Assembly (NCBI RefSeq): GCF_035046485.1 | Contig: NC_085136.1 | Location: forward strand, 222,212,853 to 222,276,852 | Reading direction: 5' to 3' | DNA: 64,000 bases | Origin: Aedes albopictus | Lineage: Eukaryota > Arthropoda > Insecta > Diptera > Culicidae | Shown here: in pieces, positions 1-11,560 of the stretch | Position numbering within the stretch: the first letter of the stretch is position 1 | How the letters are laid out: the number at the start of each line of letters is the position of its first letter | Program-made: the position numbers and the translations under genes | Notes under the pieces: generated by a model | What the model was told of the DNA's origin: nothing | What the model saw: only the letters and a program-made list of their open reading frames with translations | The model's database searches: none

Positions 1-235
1 TTTCAATTCTAGAGTAATTTCCGAAGCAACTCCTGGAGCAATACGCAGAAAAACTCCTGAAGCAATTTCCGGGGCAACTCCTGCATGCATTCCCAAAGGA
101 ACATTCAAATATTCTGAGTCAATTCCCTTCTGGAACTCCTGGAGAAATTCGTGGAGGAACTTCTGTGGGAGTCCAAATAAACTCCTTAAGAAATTCCCAG
201 AAGAACTACTGAAGCATACACTTGAAACTGATAGC
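1..235. repeat. Decayed 12/24 bp GGAATTCC-type satellite fragment
   Basis: The stretch is a loose run of phrases such as CTCCTGGAGAAATTC and TTCCGAAGCAACTCC. They resemble the diverged flank of the large satellite at 49-54 kb, in the same orientation as that array's right half. No unit is exact, so it is either an old outlying piece or independent decay. It has no coding meaning. Confidence 0.5.
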
Positions 236-408
236 TTTCTACGGAATCTCAACATTTTCTCCGTAACCATGAATTGTCTTCAGGAACTCCGACATCTTCG
301 TAAATTCAGTTTATTTCAGAGGATTAATTCTTCTGCTTTCAAAATATCATGGACAAGACATGTGCGATTTGGAATTTAAAACAAACAACTGAGCGGAATT
401 TCCTAGGG

Positions 409-626
409 AAGCCTCGTAGCCATGCGGTTAGGGTCACACGGCTAATAATCGCACCATGCTATGGGGTGAGGGTTCGATTCCCGCTTCGGGTGTTGAAACT
501 TTTCGTGAGAATAGTTTCTTCCCCGTTTCCACTGGTGCATGCTCCGTTGTCCGTTGTCTAATGTTAAGTTTAAAACAGTCTGTACAGCCGAAAGCTGAAG
601 ACGTTGTCCATGTCTTTTTTTTTTGT
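409..626 (+). mobile_element. tRNA-derived SINE
   Basis: The head carries RNA polymerase III promoter boxes: an A-box-like TAGCCATGCGGTTA at 417-430 and a perfect B box GGTTCGATTCC at 471-481, 41 bp later, as in a tRNA gene. A tRNA-unrelated body follows and ends in a run of T at 614-624 that would terminate pol III. The cloverleaf is not preserved well enough to call a functional tRNA. It is a different family from the Feilai-like SINEs at 42.6 and 60.3 kb. Confidence 0.7.
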
Positions 627-639
627 CTTTTAAGACTAA

Positions 640-2330
640 AGGTAATCAACACAAATGAAGAATGATCACATTCACAGTAATTAAGCTAAAACTTTCCGAG
701 TTATTAAAAGATTTTATCTTATACTCTATACAGGCCTACTAAAACGAACAGAATCCAGCAATTCTACCTTCCTTATACATTTGACCTGCAATTCACCACA
801 GAACTGGTGTATCCACTGGAGAAAGGTTAATTTTCTCCCAAGATCCACCAACGCACAAGATAATTATCATAATTCAGTAATTGCCTAATTAGGGACCTTT
901 GCCTCCAGTCGTCGTAGCTCATACCTGAACAAGGCGACCGAAAAGAGAAAGCTACGGAGTGCGGCGCTCACCGCGAATGATCTTGAGTCACTGCGCAGCC
1001 AGCAGCGGAAGGAAAACGGAAAACTCTTCCAGGAAATTGAAACTCCAACTTTTGTTGTCACCGCCGCCCGTGCCGTACTCATCGGTTGGATCCGCACCAC
1101 TGCAGGCAGATAACTTGCCTCCGTTTCACACACCCGAGCAAAGTTGCATCACATTTTTGGCTGGGGATGTGTGCTAGAGGCGAACGCAGTCTGTTGGTAC
1201 GATGGGCCGGTAATCAATAATAATTTGTAATCTAATCAATCAGTTGGGTAGGTATCTAATTTTGATTTCAGGTTTCAACATAATATTCTGAGAATGTGAA
1301 AAAATCGGTTCTATTAGATAAAACACGAAAAAACCAAATAACTAACGAAATATATCAAAATTATAGAATACAACTGTTTGACATGTGTTGATCAATTTTC
1401 AATAATTTCGATATCACTATACTTCGACAATACCGTGAAAGAAAGGTCGATCTAAATCGTTCTTTTTAAGTTGGTATTAAAATAGTTAGACAAAGGAGAA
1501 GCCTAAACGCATTTCTTAAGCAGATCGCCCATTCATGAATCTATGGTTTTTACTCCAAACATTTATTATTCCTTAATACAGCTTGAGTAAAATATCTTGA
1601 TCGAAAAACTTCTGAATATTTCCGAGTCGAAATTGCTACCGCCAAAGTGCTGTGAAACCCATTCTGCCATTCCTTCCAGCGGGACCCAAAACATGCGCAT
1701 ACCTACTTATTCGCTCTCACATCATGTTCGGTTCAGTTTCCGTAGCGTGTGTTTTGAGGAAAAGGTTTTCCGAACCGACGGGCCTTGCCGGATGGTGGCA
1801 GGGCGAAAACCGCTTCACGGTGACACTAACGGCGGTACGACGGTGTGACTGCATTGCACGGTCTCCATTCGCTAGTAATAACTGATGATGGTAAGAACAA
1901 GTTGTTACAAACATAGCGGTACCTACTGCTATACCACCTACATACATACGTGTATGGAAAACGGGCGCGAACGAGAATGGCACCATACATACTCACGTGT
2001 TTCAATCTCCTGTAGTAAAACATTGCCGGAAGCATCCAATGCTTTCCCTCATAATAGGTATGAGCACAGGGATGGGGAATTTGGGAGCCGGCGACATTTG
2101 GGTTCATGAAAGGATATGAGTTTTTGATGGGTTATTTGGGCATGTGAGAATGTAACGGCGATGTGCTGAGTAGCTGTTTACGAGATGTTAGCATTGGGAA
2201 AGTAAGTTTGAGCCATTTTGGTGCGATACGGACAATTTCCAATAAGTTAATGAGTTACTGACAGTACTGCCGTTGCCGAAAGATTGCGCACTGCTTCCAA
2301 CGAATTAAGGCATTTTTTGTACAGGGTTAC
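640..2330. other. No recognisable gene
   Basis: Mostly AT-rich DNA with two GC-richer islands (about 890-1180 and 1640-2110) that have no long open frame, splice-bounded exon or known motif. Short open frames here overlap on both strands and look like chance. It could hold untranslated host exons, but nothing in the sequence shows it. Confidence 0.5.
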
Positions 2331-2411
2331 GGGAATACTACAAACTTACAAACTTGGTCAGAAGAGGTCAGCATTTCAACTACAAAGAGACAAACGACCA
2401 TCCGCTATCCC

Positions 2412-2600
2412 CATCCAAAAGGACTCCCTATAGAGGATTACGATGAAGTTAAACTGAAGCTGCTGATCGGCCTAGATAGTCTTCGTTTTAGCGTTCCACT
2501 GAAGCGGCGTGAAGGAGGATCGTTTGATCCAATCTCCGTCAAGTGTCTTGAGGTTGAGGAGTCTATGACCGTTAATCGACGGAACCAATTGCTAGGGTAA
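2412..2600 (+). pseudogene. BEL/Pao retrotransposon protease-region fragment
   Basis: One frame reads KLLIGLDSLRFSVPLKRREG followed by SFDPISVK. This matches the stretch after the aspartic protease in BEL/Pao polyproteins, where the family has a phrase like ILIGLDN...VPLK.REG...P.A.KT. Upstream DNA reads on only after a frame change and no LTR was seen, so this is a short dead remnant. The assignment rests on this one motif. Confidence 0.5.
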
Positions 2601-2884
2601 CTGTAAACTCCCTCACAGCAGCAGCTTCGATTTAGAACGATCTTTCAAACGAGCGGTTGCCTGACCAGTTCACATAGGAGAACAACGGAGTCATCAGAAG
2701 AAGGTGAACAGTATAAGAAAACTGCTAGAGGACACACCGAACGTTTTGTGGTACATATGCGAGGGGCTGGCGTAGGATTTCCCGGTTAAGAAGGTTGTCC
2801 CGGCGAAGGAGTATTTCCCGGTGAAGGAGCTTCATTGCGGAAGGAGCGGAAAGAGGGAGGCGGGCAGGGGCACTTCACCGGCAA

Positions 2885-3325
2885 AGTATATTCGGGTCTC
2901 CGGGTGATTTTCCCGCCTTTGGCAATAGAATAAGGGTCTGCCACTTCCAAATCTCTGGGAAACTCCCTCGTCCAGGCATTTTCGCATAATGCCTCTTGAT
3001 GATCTGCTCCAACATCTCTGGAGATCGCTCTGTAGGAGCCGTTACACCTCTCGTCTTGGTGATCACGATCATGTAGGCATCATCCCCCGGATTCGCATTT
3101 GCACTCTTGCAGAGATCAGGGCCTTTTTGCCTGCCCTTATCTCGGTATTCAGCGCGACTTAAGCAGCTGCGAACACCACTCGCCGTTCGTATTGCGCTTC
3201 CTCAGTTCGTGCTAGCTGCATCCGCCGCCTAGCCTGTAGGCAGGCGCGGCGCAGATCGCAATCGCTTGAGTTCACCAGTAAGCCGATGGTCTCCCATTTC
3301 TAGGGTGGACTTGCCTAGGCATGGT
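2885..3325 (-). pseudogene. R1-clade retrotransposon ORF2 fragment
   Basis: Read on the minus strand this aligns with about 9420-10070 of the R1 copy described below: the Arg-rich linker after the endonuclease, then TKTRGV.APTE.SPEMLE, then LLPKAGK of the reverse transcriptase start. About 200 bp between SPEMLE and the FPE.WK motif are missing, so the copy has an internal deletion as well as truncation at both ends. Confidence 0.8.
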
Positions 3326-3427
3326 CTACAAAAAGTAACTTCAATAATCGACTCCGATTAAGGATTACGCTTGGTATCGACATAAGCCATATTTATATTT
3401 AACATGGTCAGTGTTTCTAGCAGCATC

Positions 3428-4000
3428 TTTTTTTTTTATAGAAACAGGAAATCTACTTCTACAGATATCCGAGAGGTGGGTCCTCAGGTTATGTGGGGTC
3501 GACACTAAAACCTCTTTCTCTCCCTTCCTTACCTTCACGGTACGCCCGTTAGGGATGACTTCATAAAATGAGTAAACTCTAACGGTAACCGTTCCACCTG
3601 CTACCGCCTTAAGTTGTTCGCTCTTCCCCGGAGGCTCGGACCCTGGCTAGTACTTAGACTACCCGTTGGGCTCAAGCTCCTGGATGGGGAGAGAGAGCCA
3701 ACTCAACTAGCTGTTGTTCGGCTCGTCATTTTCCCTGTAGTTCAAGGACGATTAGAGATACCGTGGAAGAAACGCATCCCACTGGTCCTCCCTCGTACAC
3801 ATCTTTTCAAAAATGTTGTCAAGCCGTAGACTTGTCAATATCTCTACCGCATACCTCCTGCATACTCGACCTTTGCTCCACGAAGCGTGGGCATTAAAAG
3901 AGCACATGCTCCGCGGTCTCGTCGCAGTCTGCACACTACGGACACGAAGTAGAGCCTGCGTGTCCGAATCTGTGCAGATACCACCTAAAGCAGCAGCAGG
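3428..4000 (-). pseudogene. R1-clade 3' end, old minus-strand copy
   Basis: The minus strand starts with a phrase like LHRFGHAGS and the Cys-His motif CDETAEHVLF, continues RLDNIFEKMCTREDQWDAF, and has a 3' UTR ending in a poly-A tract (seen as T at 3428-3438). This is the C-terminus typical of R1-clade ORF2, with frameshifts. The larger plus-strand R1 element starts directly to the right. The matching upstream part of an R1 in the same orientation lies beyond its poly-A tail at 12299, so the two may be halves of one older element. Confidence 0.7.
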
Positions 4001-5118
4001 GACGATGGGGCAGCAGGGTCGAAAGTCCTGGGGCCTGACGCACCCCCCGCTTGCGAGTCAGCCGCGTAGTCCCCGGCTAAGAATAGGACTACTAACCCCA
4101 ATTCAAGGTGTCAAGCGACCCGTGCTGAGGATTGAGTGATCGAGGGGGCGAAAAAGATGCTCGATCTTTAACGGAGCCTGTGGGGTACCTGGGCACCCCC
4201 CACAGTAAGCCAGGGTGTCGACTACCTGGAAAAACCTGGAAAGTCAGGGAATGTCAGGGAATTTATTTTAGAACCTGGAAAATCAGGGAAAGTCAGGGAA
4301 TTTTGTTGATGGTCAGGGAAATTTTTTCACGATAATCATAAAACGATGTATTCGAGTTACACAACATGTTATGGAATTTGAAAAACTTGCTAAATTGTTT
4401 CTTCAAACTGTAACGTCCATGATTCTGATTTACGATCAAATCAATGTATTAACTTTCACGTACCCGACCCCCAACACCTCATTTTCAAAATGCTGGCATT
4501 TCGTCAATTTTCATCCGATTTTTTTGAAGTCGTCCTTAATCGATCATAAATTGGTGCTAGTTTATTACACTCAGGTGGTCATGCAATATACGGAACCATT
4601 CCGGAGATATTCCGGATTGTACTGTGGTCAAGGAGGGTGCCGAAATGACAAAAAAATGATTATTTCGTGTATTATTGTGTTTGAACCATCGATTTTGAGC
4701 GGAATTTATGTAAATTTAAAATTTGGGTGAACTTTTGAAGTGTTTCTTGGTACAACAGAATATCTGTGTTGATAACTCACGAATACATCCGATATTATCA
4801 ACGATGCGTACCAGATTACATGCTGGTTTAATTGTTTGATAAAAATACCTATGTGAGTTAAATTCTGAAAAAAACTGATTCTTGCCTTATGCAAGAAATC
4901 CTTCATATATCTAAGTCTACAGTAAAGAAACCATCGAGAATTCTGTTGAGAATATGGTATGAATCAAGTGACTAGTTTACGCTCGACGGATTTTATTTTG
5001 ATATGAACATGCGAAATTTGCGACAAAATTGCAGCCGGCCAAACCCGTCAAAATCTGAACATCTGAAGTAGTTCTAACTAATAAAACAAAATTAAGATGT
5101 CACCCTAATAATGTTCTA

Positions 5119-6416
5119 AAGCCTGCGCACTTTAGAATCGGTACACTTTCGACCGGCTGCCGCTCAAAAACGGCGTCACTTGGAAAAAAGTGTTGTTAGA
5201 CGCAATTGAAGCTTATCTATTGTAGTTTGTAGGAAGCATATAAAATTTGCTGTTTTTATATTATTAGATGAACTATTGATCTGAATTCGTAAGTAGTGAC
5301 AGTTTTTTCCGCACACATTGAGCAAAAACCAATCATTGTCAGATTCAAGATTTGTGTAGGAATTTATAATTACCAAACCCACCAATTACGCAGTATAGAA
5401 TAGTTGTTGGTATTATGATTGTTGATTTAGGGCGGTAAAATATTCCATGAGTGTTTTAAAATTTTCAATATAGCTATGGTAAGCCTTTGAAGGGTTTTAT
5501 GGAAAATCAAAGGCTTGCATGGATATTTAAGGTCAAAAAAGTTATTTTCGCATAAACTTTAGTTCGGCAAATACGCATACGGGAAGGATACTATACGAAT
5601 AGTATTGGTATACAAGAAACCAATGATTTGATGCAGAACAATACAAATAATCGTTGCTCGAAAGCTGTATGGACTATTGCTGACGAAATTCATTGGATGT
5701 GTTTTGATGGCGTGAAATATCTAACGATTTTTTAAATAAAACTGAATCTACTCAAAAGTTTTTTATTTGTGATCATAGAATCACATCTATAGTTTCATAA
5801 TCTATATGGTTTTTAGTGTTTTATCCATGAAAACTATCTTATTTTAGGCTTATTATGAGGAGTTAGCCTTATGACTGTTAATTTCAGACTACTGTGAGGG
5901 AAAACTGCTTATAATTCCAAGAATAATGCAGGTTTCGATATGAATTAAGTTGGGCCACTTGAATTGGGGGATTGTAGATCCAAAAAACGGTCCCAGGAAA
6001 CATTTTTTTATATGTACTTTGAGTAAAATTATGTTTTTAATATAGCGTGAATGTACAATAAGGCTATAAGTTTATTATGGTCTTGTGAACCACATTTGTC
6101 AAGAGTTTAATGTCGTAACTTATTTTGAGCATATTTTTGATGAATATAATTTTGTTTTTTTTGTGGAAATATCAGCCCGTAATCTGTGAAATTTGCAAAT
6201 GTTGACGATCATTGGTTTGTGCAGAATGAAATGGCATGAATTTTACAATCAGGTCAAAATTTTATTTTGAAGAAATAAAAATTGATTTTTTTAATATTTT
6301 TCCTACAAAATACAATAAATAAGCTTCATTTGCTTCTTACATTATTTTTTTCTAGGTTAAACCGTTTTTGATCTACAGCCGGTTGAAGGTGTACCGATTC
6401 TAAAGTGCGCAGGCTT
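5119..6416. mobile_element. Nested TA-flanked TIR element
   Basis: About 40 bp at 5119-5157 (starting AAGCCTGCGCACTTTAG) recur as the reverse complement at 6378-6416 with a few mismatches. Each end is bordered by TA, which fits a Tc1/mariner-type target. The 1.3 kb interior is AT-rich and has no transposase frame, so it is a MITE or a deletion derivative. It lies inside the 2.8 kb TIR element. Confidence 0.75.
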
Positions 6417-6591
6417 TAGGAGTAATATCTTTCGAAAATCCTAGTTGTAATTTTGGCGTTATTTAAAAAAAATGTTAGTAGGTCTTCTTGAAGAACTTTT
6501 ATCTAAATTAGGGAATTTTTTGTGGACTTGTCAAAAGTTATTTCCAGCACAGCGTATCAGGTAGAAGAATACTGAAGAAATACTGTAGATA

Positions 6592-6789
6592 CCGTGGATA
6601 CACAGTTATGGATCACACACGGTTACGGATCAATCCGATGTTTACGATCGTATGTTGCAGCTTAGCATGGCATAGAGTGGCATAGTATAGTGTTTATGCT
6701 ATGAAGGGTATGCTATGTTATGTCATGCTGTGCAGAGAGGCGATATTTGACCGTAAACATCGAATTGATCCATAACTGTGTATCCACGG
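6592..6789. mobile_element. 198 bp TA-flanked palindromic MITE
   Basis: CCGTGGATACACAGTTATGG at the left pairs with its complement at the right, with TA on both sides (6590-6591 and 6790-6791). The arms extend further inward through a GATGTTTACG/CGTAAACATC pair, with 17 extra bases in the left arm. It is a third nesting level inside the 2.8 kb element. Confidence 0.75.
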
Positions 6790-7088
6790 TATGCCTTAAA
6801 TCTATTGAAAAAAAATTAGTGCAGTTCACTTGTTTTTTTTTTTCTTTCTATTTCTCCACTCCTACAAAAAAAAGCAGGAAAATTCAGAAAATTGAATTTC
6901 ATCTCATGAGCAGACACCCTTAAGCTTAGATTTACATGACCTGGAATTTTCAATGAAAGTGACTGGAAAGTCAGGGAAATTCATTTTCAAAATTGAGTCG
7001 ACACCCTGAGTAAGCTATCCCTTACCGCGTTAATGCAGGGCTCTGGCGTGGTGGACATTCTTTCCCGTGCTGCTCGTGGGATTTAATC

Positions 7089-8573
7089 ATGAAGTCAAAT
7101 AAACAAAATCAATATCTAGGTGGAAGTAGTGGTGGGATCAACCCCATCGCTAGAAGTGGGTTGATGAGATCTCCGACAAGGAGAAGTGAGGAGATAGGCG
7201 CTGGGAGTTGCGTACGCAGCTCAAGCGTGGGTGCTCCAGTCCACTTCCCGGCAAGCCAGCCGGTGGAGGTTATGGACGGAGCGTGGTTGTTGAGGGCCGT
7301 CAACCGAGAATCCAAAGGACGGTCCGCAATAGAGGTGGCTGAGCAGCAGCTTGGCAAAATCATCGACTTTGCGTCCACTAAGTCGAACATAAGCAAGGAC
7401 CTGAAAACGGCCTTGCTTCGACTTAGGGCGTCGATGACGATGCCAAGCAGGAGCACGCGGCACTCGCGTTGCTGACTGTTGCAGCAGCGGAGCCTGCAAA
7501 TGAGAAACTGCCGAAGTTTACCCAAACGGAGGCCTTCTCCTTCGCAGGTAGTCCGAAGAGAGTGGAAGCGAATACTCGTGACAAGAAGCGGGCGAGGCAG
7601 CCGTCAGGTGAGGAGCTGTCTGGCGGCGCCCGCAAGGCCAGGCGTATAATAACCCCGAAAGTCGGTAATAATGCCGGAAAGTCGGATCCCAGCCAGGGTT
7701 CCCGGAAAGCTGGGAAGGGTGGGCCTGAAAAGGCTGGCACGTCCCGGAACGATGGGAACAACCATTGCGACCATTGGTGGGCCCTCAGCAGCCACAGAGC
7801 AGGGCGATCCAAAGAGAGGACCCTCTATGGACAAAGGTAGAGCGGAAGAAGAAGAAGAGGAAGAATCTGCCGGTAGAAGAGCAGGACGCCAAGCCAAGGC
7901 GCAGGAGGGTACGTGCCAAGCGCGAGAAAGGTGACGCGCTCGTCATCAAGACTGAACAGTCGAAATACTCGGACGTCTTGAAGGCGATGAGGTGCGACGC
8001 CAAGCTTAAGGGTCTTGGAGCCGACGTACGCAGTATCAGACGTACTCGTACGGGCGAAATGATCTTGGAGCTTAAGCGCGAGAAGGATCACAAGGGCGCC
8101 GCCTACAAGAGGCTGGCAGAAAAGGTCCTTGGTGATGGATTGGAGGTGAGGGCTCTTACGCATGAGGCGACTCTGAAGGTCAAAGACCTAGACGAGATCA
8201 CCGAAGCGGGAGAGCTCGTCACGGCACTGAGGCAACAGTGCGATGTTCAGGTGGCCGCCACAGCCGTCTGGCTGCGGAAGGGGCCAGCAGGGACACAGAT
8301 AGCTCTGGTTCAGCTACCTGTGGCGGACGTTAAAAAGTCCGTTAAAGTAGGCGGATAAAGGTGGGCTGGTGCGTATGTCCTCTGACATTCCACGAGCCAC
8401 CAGAGGTTTGTTTTAGGTGTCTGGAACCAGGACACAAGTCGTGGGACTGCAAAGGCCCCGACAGGCGCAAACCGTGCAGGCGATGCGGCGCTGAAGGTCA
8501 TAAGGCCCACGAGTCCGCCCATCTGCATGATCTGTACCGGGAAATCCTCGAACAACAGACATCCGATGGATGA
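7089..8573 (+). pseudogene. R1 element ORF1 (gag-like), frameshifted
   Basis: ORF1 encodes the RNA-binding Gag-like protein of the element. It can be followed through four frame segments (7089-7475, then to about 7800, then 7765-8358, then 8361-8573), so at least three indels break it. The third segment has the conserved ORF1 region ending LVQLPVADVKKSV. The last carries zinc knuckles: CFRCLEPGHKSWDC (CX2CX4HX4C) and a second, CRRCGAEGHKAH. The start at 7089 is the first ATG after the leader and gives MKSNKQNQ. Confidence 0.85.
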
Positions 8574-8579
8574 TCCAAG

Positions 8580-9602
8580 GTGCCCGGCCTTCAAGAAAGC
8601 CGCAGTGAACAACAAATCACAGTGCAGGTAACGCAGCTGAACCTGAACCACTGTGATGCAGCTCAGCAACTGCTTTGCCAACCAGTTTCTGAGTGGGAGA
8701 CGGATATCGCCATCATATCGGACCCATACCGAGTACCCACCGGCAACGGCAACTGGGTCGCGGATGGGACACGAAAAATGGCGGCGATATGGACGACGGG
8801 TAAATACCCCGTTCAGGAGTTGGTGTCTACTACCTATGAGGGCTTCGTGGTCGCCAAAGTAAACGGGGTCTTCTTCTGCAGCTGTTATGCGCCTCCGCGG
8901 TGGCCGATCGAGCAGTTCACGCAAATGCTGGACCGATTAACGACCGTGCTAACAGGGCGAAGGGCGGTGGTAATAGCGGGCGACTTTAATGCATGGGCCG
9001 TGGAATGGGGAAGCCGTTTCACGAACCAGCGGGGTCAGATCCTGCTAGAAACACTGGCCATCTTAGATGTCGACTTGGCTAATGTCGGTACCAAGAGTAC
9101 CTTTAGTCGAAACGAAGCGGAGTCAATTATTGACGTGATCTTTTGTAGTCCTGGCCTAACAAGTAGTTCGAACTGGAGAGTAGATGATGGCTACACTCAC
9201 AGCGACCACCTGGCGGTTCGCTACAGTATCGACTACAACAACAGCAGACAGCGGATAGAAGAAGAGGCGGCTAGGCCAAGGCCAAGCCCTCGTAGGTGGA
9301 AGACATCATACTTCGACGAAGAGATATTTAGGGAAGCGCTCCGCCGTGAGCGAAACTTAATCGGTTTAGACGGCGACGAGCTGGTAGCGGTGCTCTCACG
9401 TGCGTGTGATGCGACCATGCCTAGGCGAGTCCACCCTAGAAATGGGAGGCCACCGGCTTACTGGTGGACCGACACGATTGCGGACCTGCGCCGCGCCTGC
9501 CTACGGGCTAGGCGGCGGATGCAGCGAGCACGATCAGAGGAAGAGCGAAACGAACGGCGGTGGTGTTCGCCGCTGCAAAAGCCGCGCTTAAGACCGAGAT
9601 AA
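8580..9602 (+). CDS. R1 element ORF2, APE endonuclease part
   Basis: This is the N-terminal part of ORF2, the APE-like endonuclease that nicks target DNA for target-primed reverse transcription. Visible motifs are QLNLNH near the start, GDFNAWAVEWGS in the middle and HSDHLAV near residue 215. The usual SEPYR motif reads SDPYR, so the metal-binding Glu appears replaced by Asp. The true start may lie upstream because the frame is open without a well-placed ATG. The frame leaves ORF2 near 9550, where a one-base shift moves coding to the next segment. Confidence 0.85.
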   Translation: MPGLQESRSEQQITVQVTQLNLNHCDAAQQLLCQPVSEWETDIAIISDPYRVPTGNGNWVADGTRKMAAIWTTGKYPVQELVSTTYEGFVVAKVNGVFFCSCYAPPRWPIEQFTQMLDRLTTVLTGRRAVVIAGDFNAWAVEWGSRFTNQRGQILLETLAILDVDLANVGTKSTFSRNEAESIIDVIFCSPGLTSSSNWRVDDGYTHSDHLAVRYSIDYNNSRQRIEEEAARPRPSPRRWKTSYFDEEIFREALRRERNLIGLDGDELVAVLSRACDATMPRRVHPRNGRPPAYWWTDTIADLRRACLRARRRMQRARSEEERNERRWCSPLQKPRLRPR

Positions 9603-11560
9603 GAGCAAGCAAAAAGGCCTGTTTTGAGGGTCTCTGTCAGAGTGCCAATACGAACCCGTGGGGTGACGCCTACAGGATCGTTATGGCCAAGACGAGAGGT
9701 GTGATGGCTCCTACAGAGCAATCTCCAGAGATGTTGGAGGGGATCATTGGAGGACTTTTTCCGCGTCATGATCCTAGTCCTTGGCCTCCTTTCGTAGGAC
9801 AGCCGGGGACTGGGGCTGGCGATGAGGAGAGGGTCACTGATGTGGAACTTGCGGGGATAGCTAAGTCCCTTAGCGTAGGTAAGGCCCCAGGTCCGGACGG
9901 AGTTCCGAACCTGGCCTTAAAAGTAGCTATTGCAGAGGCTCCCGAGATGTTCAGGTCTGCTATGCAGAAATGCCTGGACGAGGGAGTTTTCCCAGAAGCT
10001 TGGAAGAGGCAGAGCCTGGTACTATTGCCAAAGGCGGGAAAACCACCCGGAAACCCGTCGGCATATAGACCAATATGCTTGATTGACACGGCGGGGAAGG
10101 TGCTCGAAAAGATCATCCTCAATAGAATGTTGCGGTTCACCGAGGGCGAAAATGGTCTTTCGAGTAACCAGTACGGCTTCCGGAAGGGGAGGTCCACCGT
10201 AGACGCTATCTTGTCGGTTACAAAAACCGCCGAGAAAGCACTCGAGCCTAAGAGGAGGGGAATTCGCTTTTGCGCGGTAGTGACTCTGGATGTAAGGAAT
10301 GCGTTTAATAGCGCCAGCTGGTCTGCTATTGCTGATGCGCTCTTGCGTCTGGGGATACCGGAGTACCTGTACAAGATTCTCGGAAGTTACTTTCAGAATC
10401 GTGTACTAGTCTACGACACGGAGGTGGGTCGGAAGTGCTTTCACATAACCTCAGGAGTCCCGCAAGGTTCCATCCTGGGTCCGGTGTTATGGAATGTCAT
10501 GTACGACGAGGTGTTGAGGTTAGAGTATCCAGTGGGAGTGGTGATTGTCGGATTTGCCGACGACATTACGCTCGAAGTCTACGGTGAAACGATCGAGGAG
10601 GTAAAGTTGACTACCAACCACTCGATCAAGGTTGTGGAGGCGTGGATGCGGTCCAGGAAACTGGAGCTGGCTCACCACAAGACAGAGGTGACGGTTGTTA
10701 ACAACCTGAAGTCGGAGCAGCAGACGGAGATCAGTGTAGGAGACTGTACTATCCTGTCAAAGCGCTCCGTCAAACACTTGGGCGTGATGATCGACGATAA
10801 GCTTACCTTCGGTAGCCACGTCGATTATGTCTGTAAAAGAGCCTCCACAGCTATTGCGGCCCTATCCCGGATGATGTCCAATAGCTCTGCGGTGTACGCC
10901 AGTAAGCGCAAGCTTCTGGCTAGTGTTGCTACATCCATACTTAGGTATGGCGGCCCGGCGTGGGGCATCGCGCTAAGTACTAAATGCTACCGACGGAAGC
11001 TGGAAAGTACTTACAGGCTTATGTGCCTGAGGGTTGCGAGCGCGTACCGTACCGTGTCACACGACGCTCTCTGCGTCATTACTGGTATGGTGCCTATCAG
11101 CATTCTTATCAGTGAGGACATGGAGTGCTTCGAAATGCGCGGCACAAGAGGCATACGCAGGACTGTCAGGATGGCCTCTATGGTCAAATGGCAGCGCGCG
11201 TGGGACAGTTCCACCAAAGGAAGGTGGACCTATAGGTTGATACCGAGGGTAGATAGTTGGATTAATAGGCGCCATGGGGAAGTCACATTCCACCTGACAC
11301 AGGTCCTTACAGGTCATGGTTGCTTCCGACAGTATCTACACCGTTTCGGGCATGCGGATTCTCCCGAATGCCCAGTGTGCAATGGTTTAGAGGAAACGGC
11401 GGAACACGTTTTGTTCGTGTGCCCGCGTTTTCGCACAATGCGTGACCGCATGCTTGCCACATGCGGGGAGGACACAACTCCGGACAACTTGGTCCAGAGG
11501 ATGTGTAGGGATGAGTTTGGCTGGAACGCCGTTTCAACGGCTATTACCCACATCGTCTAG
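9560..11560 (+). CDS. R1 element ORF2, reverse transcriptase part
   Basis: A 666-residue open frame holds the reverse transcriptase: GKAPGPDGVPN, ICLIDTAGKVLEK, YGFRKGRSTVDAI, GVPQGSILGP and the catalytic FADD box at about residues 332-335. The C-terminal Cys-His motif CPVCNGLEETAEHVLFVC lies at about 604-621. The first ATG is internal to ORF2. The real protein is continuous with the endonuclease segment upstream, from which a frameshift near 9550 separates it. No stop interrupts the RT, so decay is recent compared with the fragments around it. Confidence 0.9.
   Translation: MVFAAAKAALKTEIRASKKACFEGLCQSANTNPWGDAYRIVMAKTRGVMAPTEQSPEMLEGIIGGLFPRHDPSPWPPFVGQPGTGAGDEERVTDVELAGIAKSLSVGKAPGPDGVPNLALKVAIAEAPEMFRSAMQKCLDEGVFPEAWKRQSLVLLPKAGKPPGNPSAYRPICLIDTAGKVLEKIILNRMLRFTEGENGLSSNQYGFRKGRSTVDAILSVTKTAEKALEPKRRGIRFCAVVTLDVRNAFNSASWSAIADALLRLGIPEYLYKILGSYFQNRVLVYDTEVGRKCFHITSGVPQGSILGPVLWNVMYDEVLRLEYPVGVVIVGFADDITLEVYGETIEEVKLTTNHSIKVVEAWMRSRKLELAHHKTEVTVVNNLKSEQQTEISVGDCTILSKRSVKHLGVMIDDKLTFGSHVDYVCKRASTAIAALSRMMSNSSAVYASKRKLLASVATSILRYGGPAWGIALSTKCYRRKLESTYRLMCLRVASAYRTVSHDALCVITGMVPISILISEDMECFEMRGTRGIRRTVRMASMVKWQRAWDSSTKGRWTYRLIPRVDSWINRRHGEVTFHLTQVLTGHGCFRQYLHRFGHADSPECPVCNGLEETAEHVLFVCPRFRTMRDRMLATCGEDTTPDNLVQRMCRDEFGWNAVSTAITHIV

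Larger units (their letters stand above)
4211..7008. mobile_element. 2.8 kb non-coding TIR DNA transposon
   Basis: The ends are inverted repeats, CAGGGTGTCGACT at the left and AGTCGACACCCTG at the right, followed inside by repeated CCTGGAAA/TCAGGGAA phrases. The sequence AGTAAGC is duplicated exactly on both sides (4204-4210 and 7009-7015). It sits in the 5' leader of the R1 element. No transposase frame is visible. Terminal CAG/CTG suggests hAT-like, but the duplication reads as 7 bp rather than 8, so the superfamily is left open. Confidence 0.8.

Noticed and set aside
417..482. A functional tRNA gene
   Set aside because: The A and B boxes are present, but the stems do not pair well and a long SINE body follows.
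7109..7525. Minus-strand frames opposite R1 ORF1
   Set aside because: They are shadows of the Gag-like coding sequence on the other strand.
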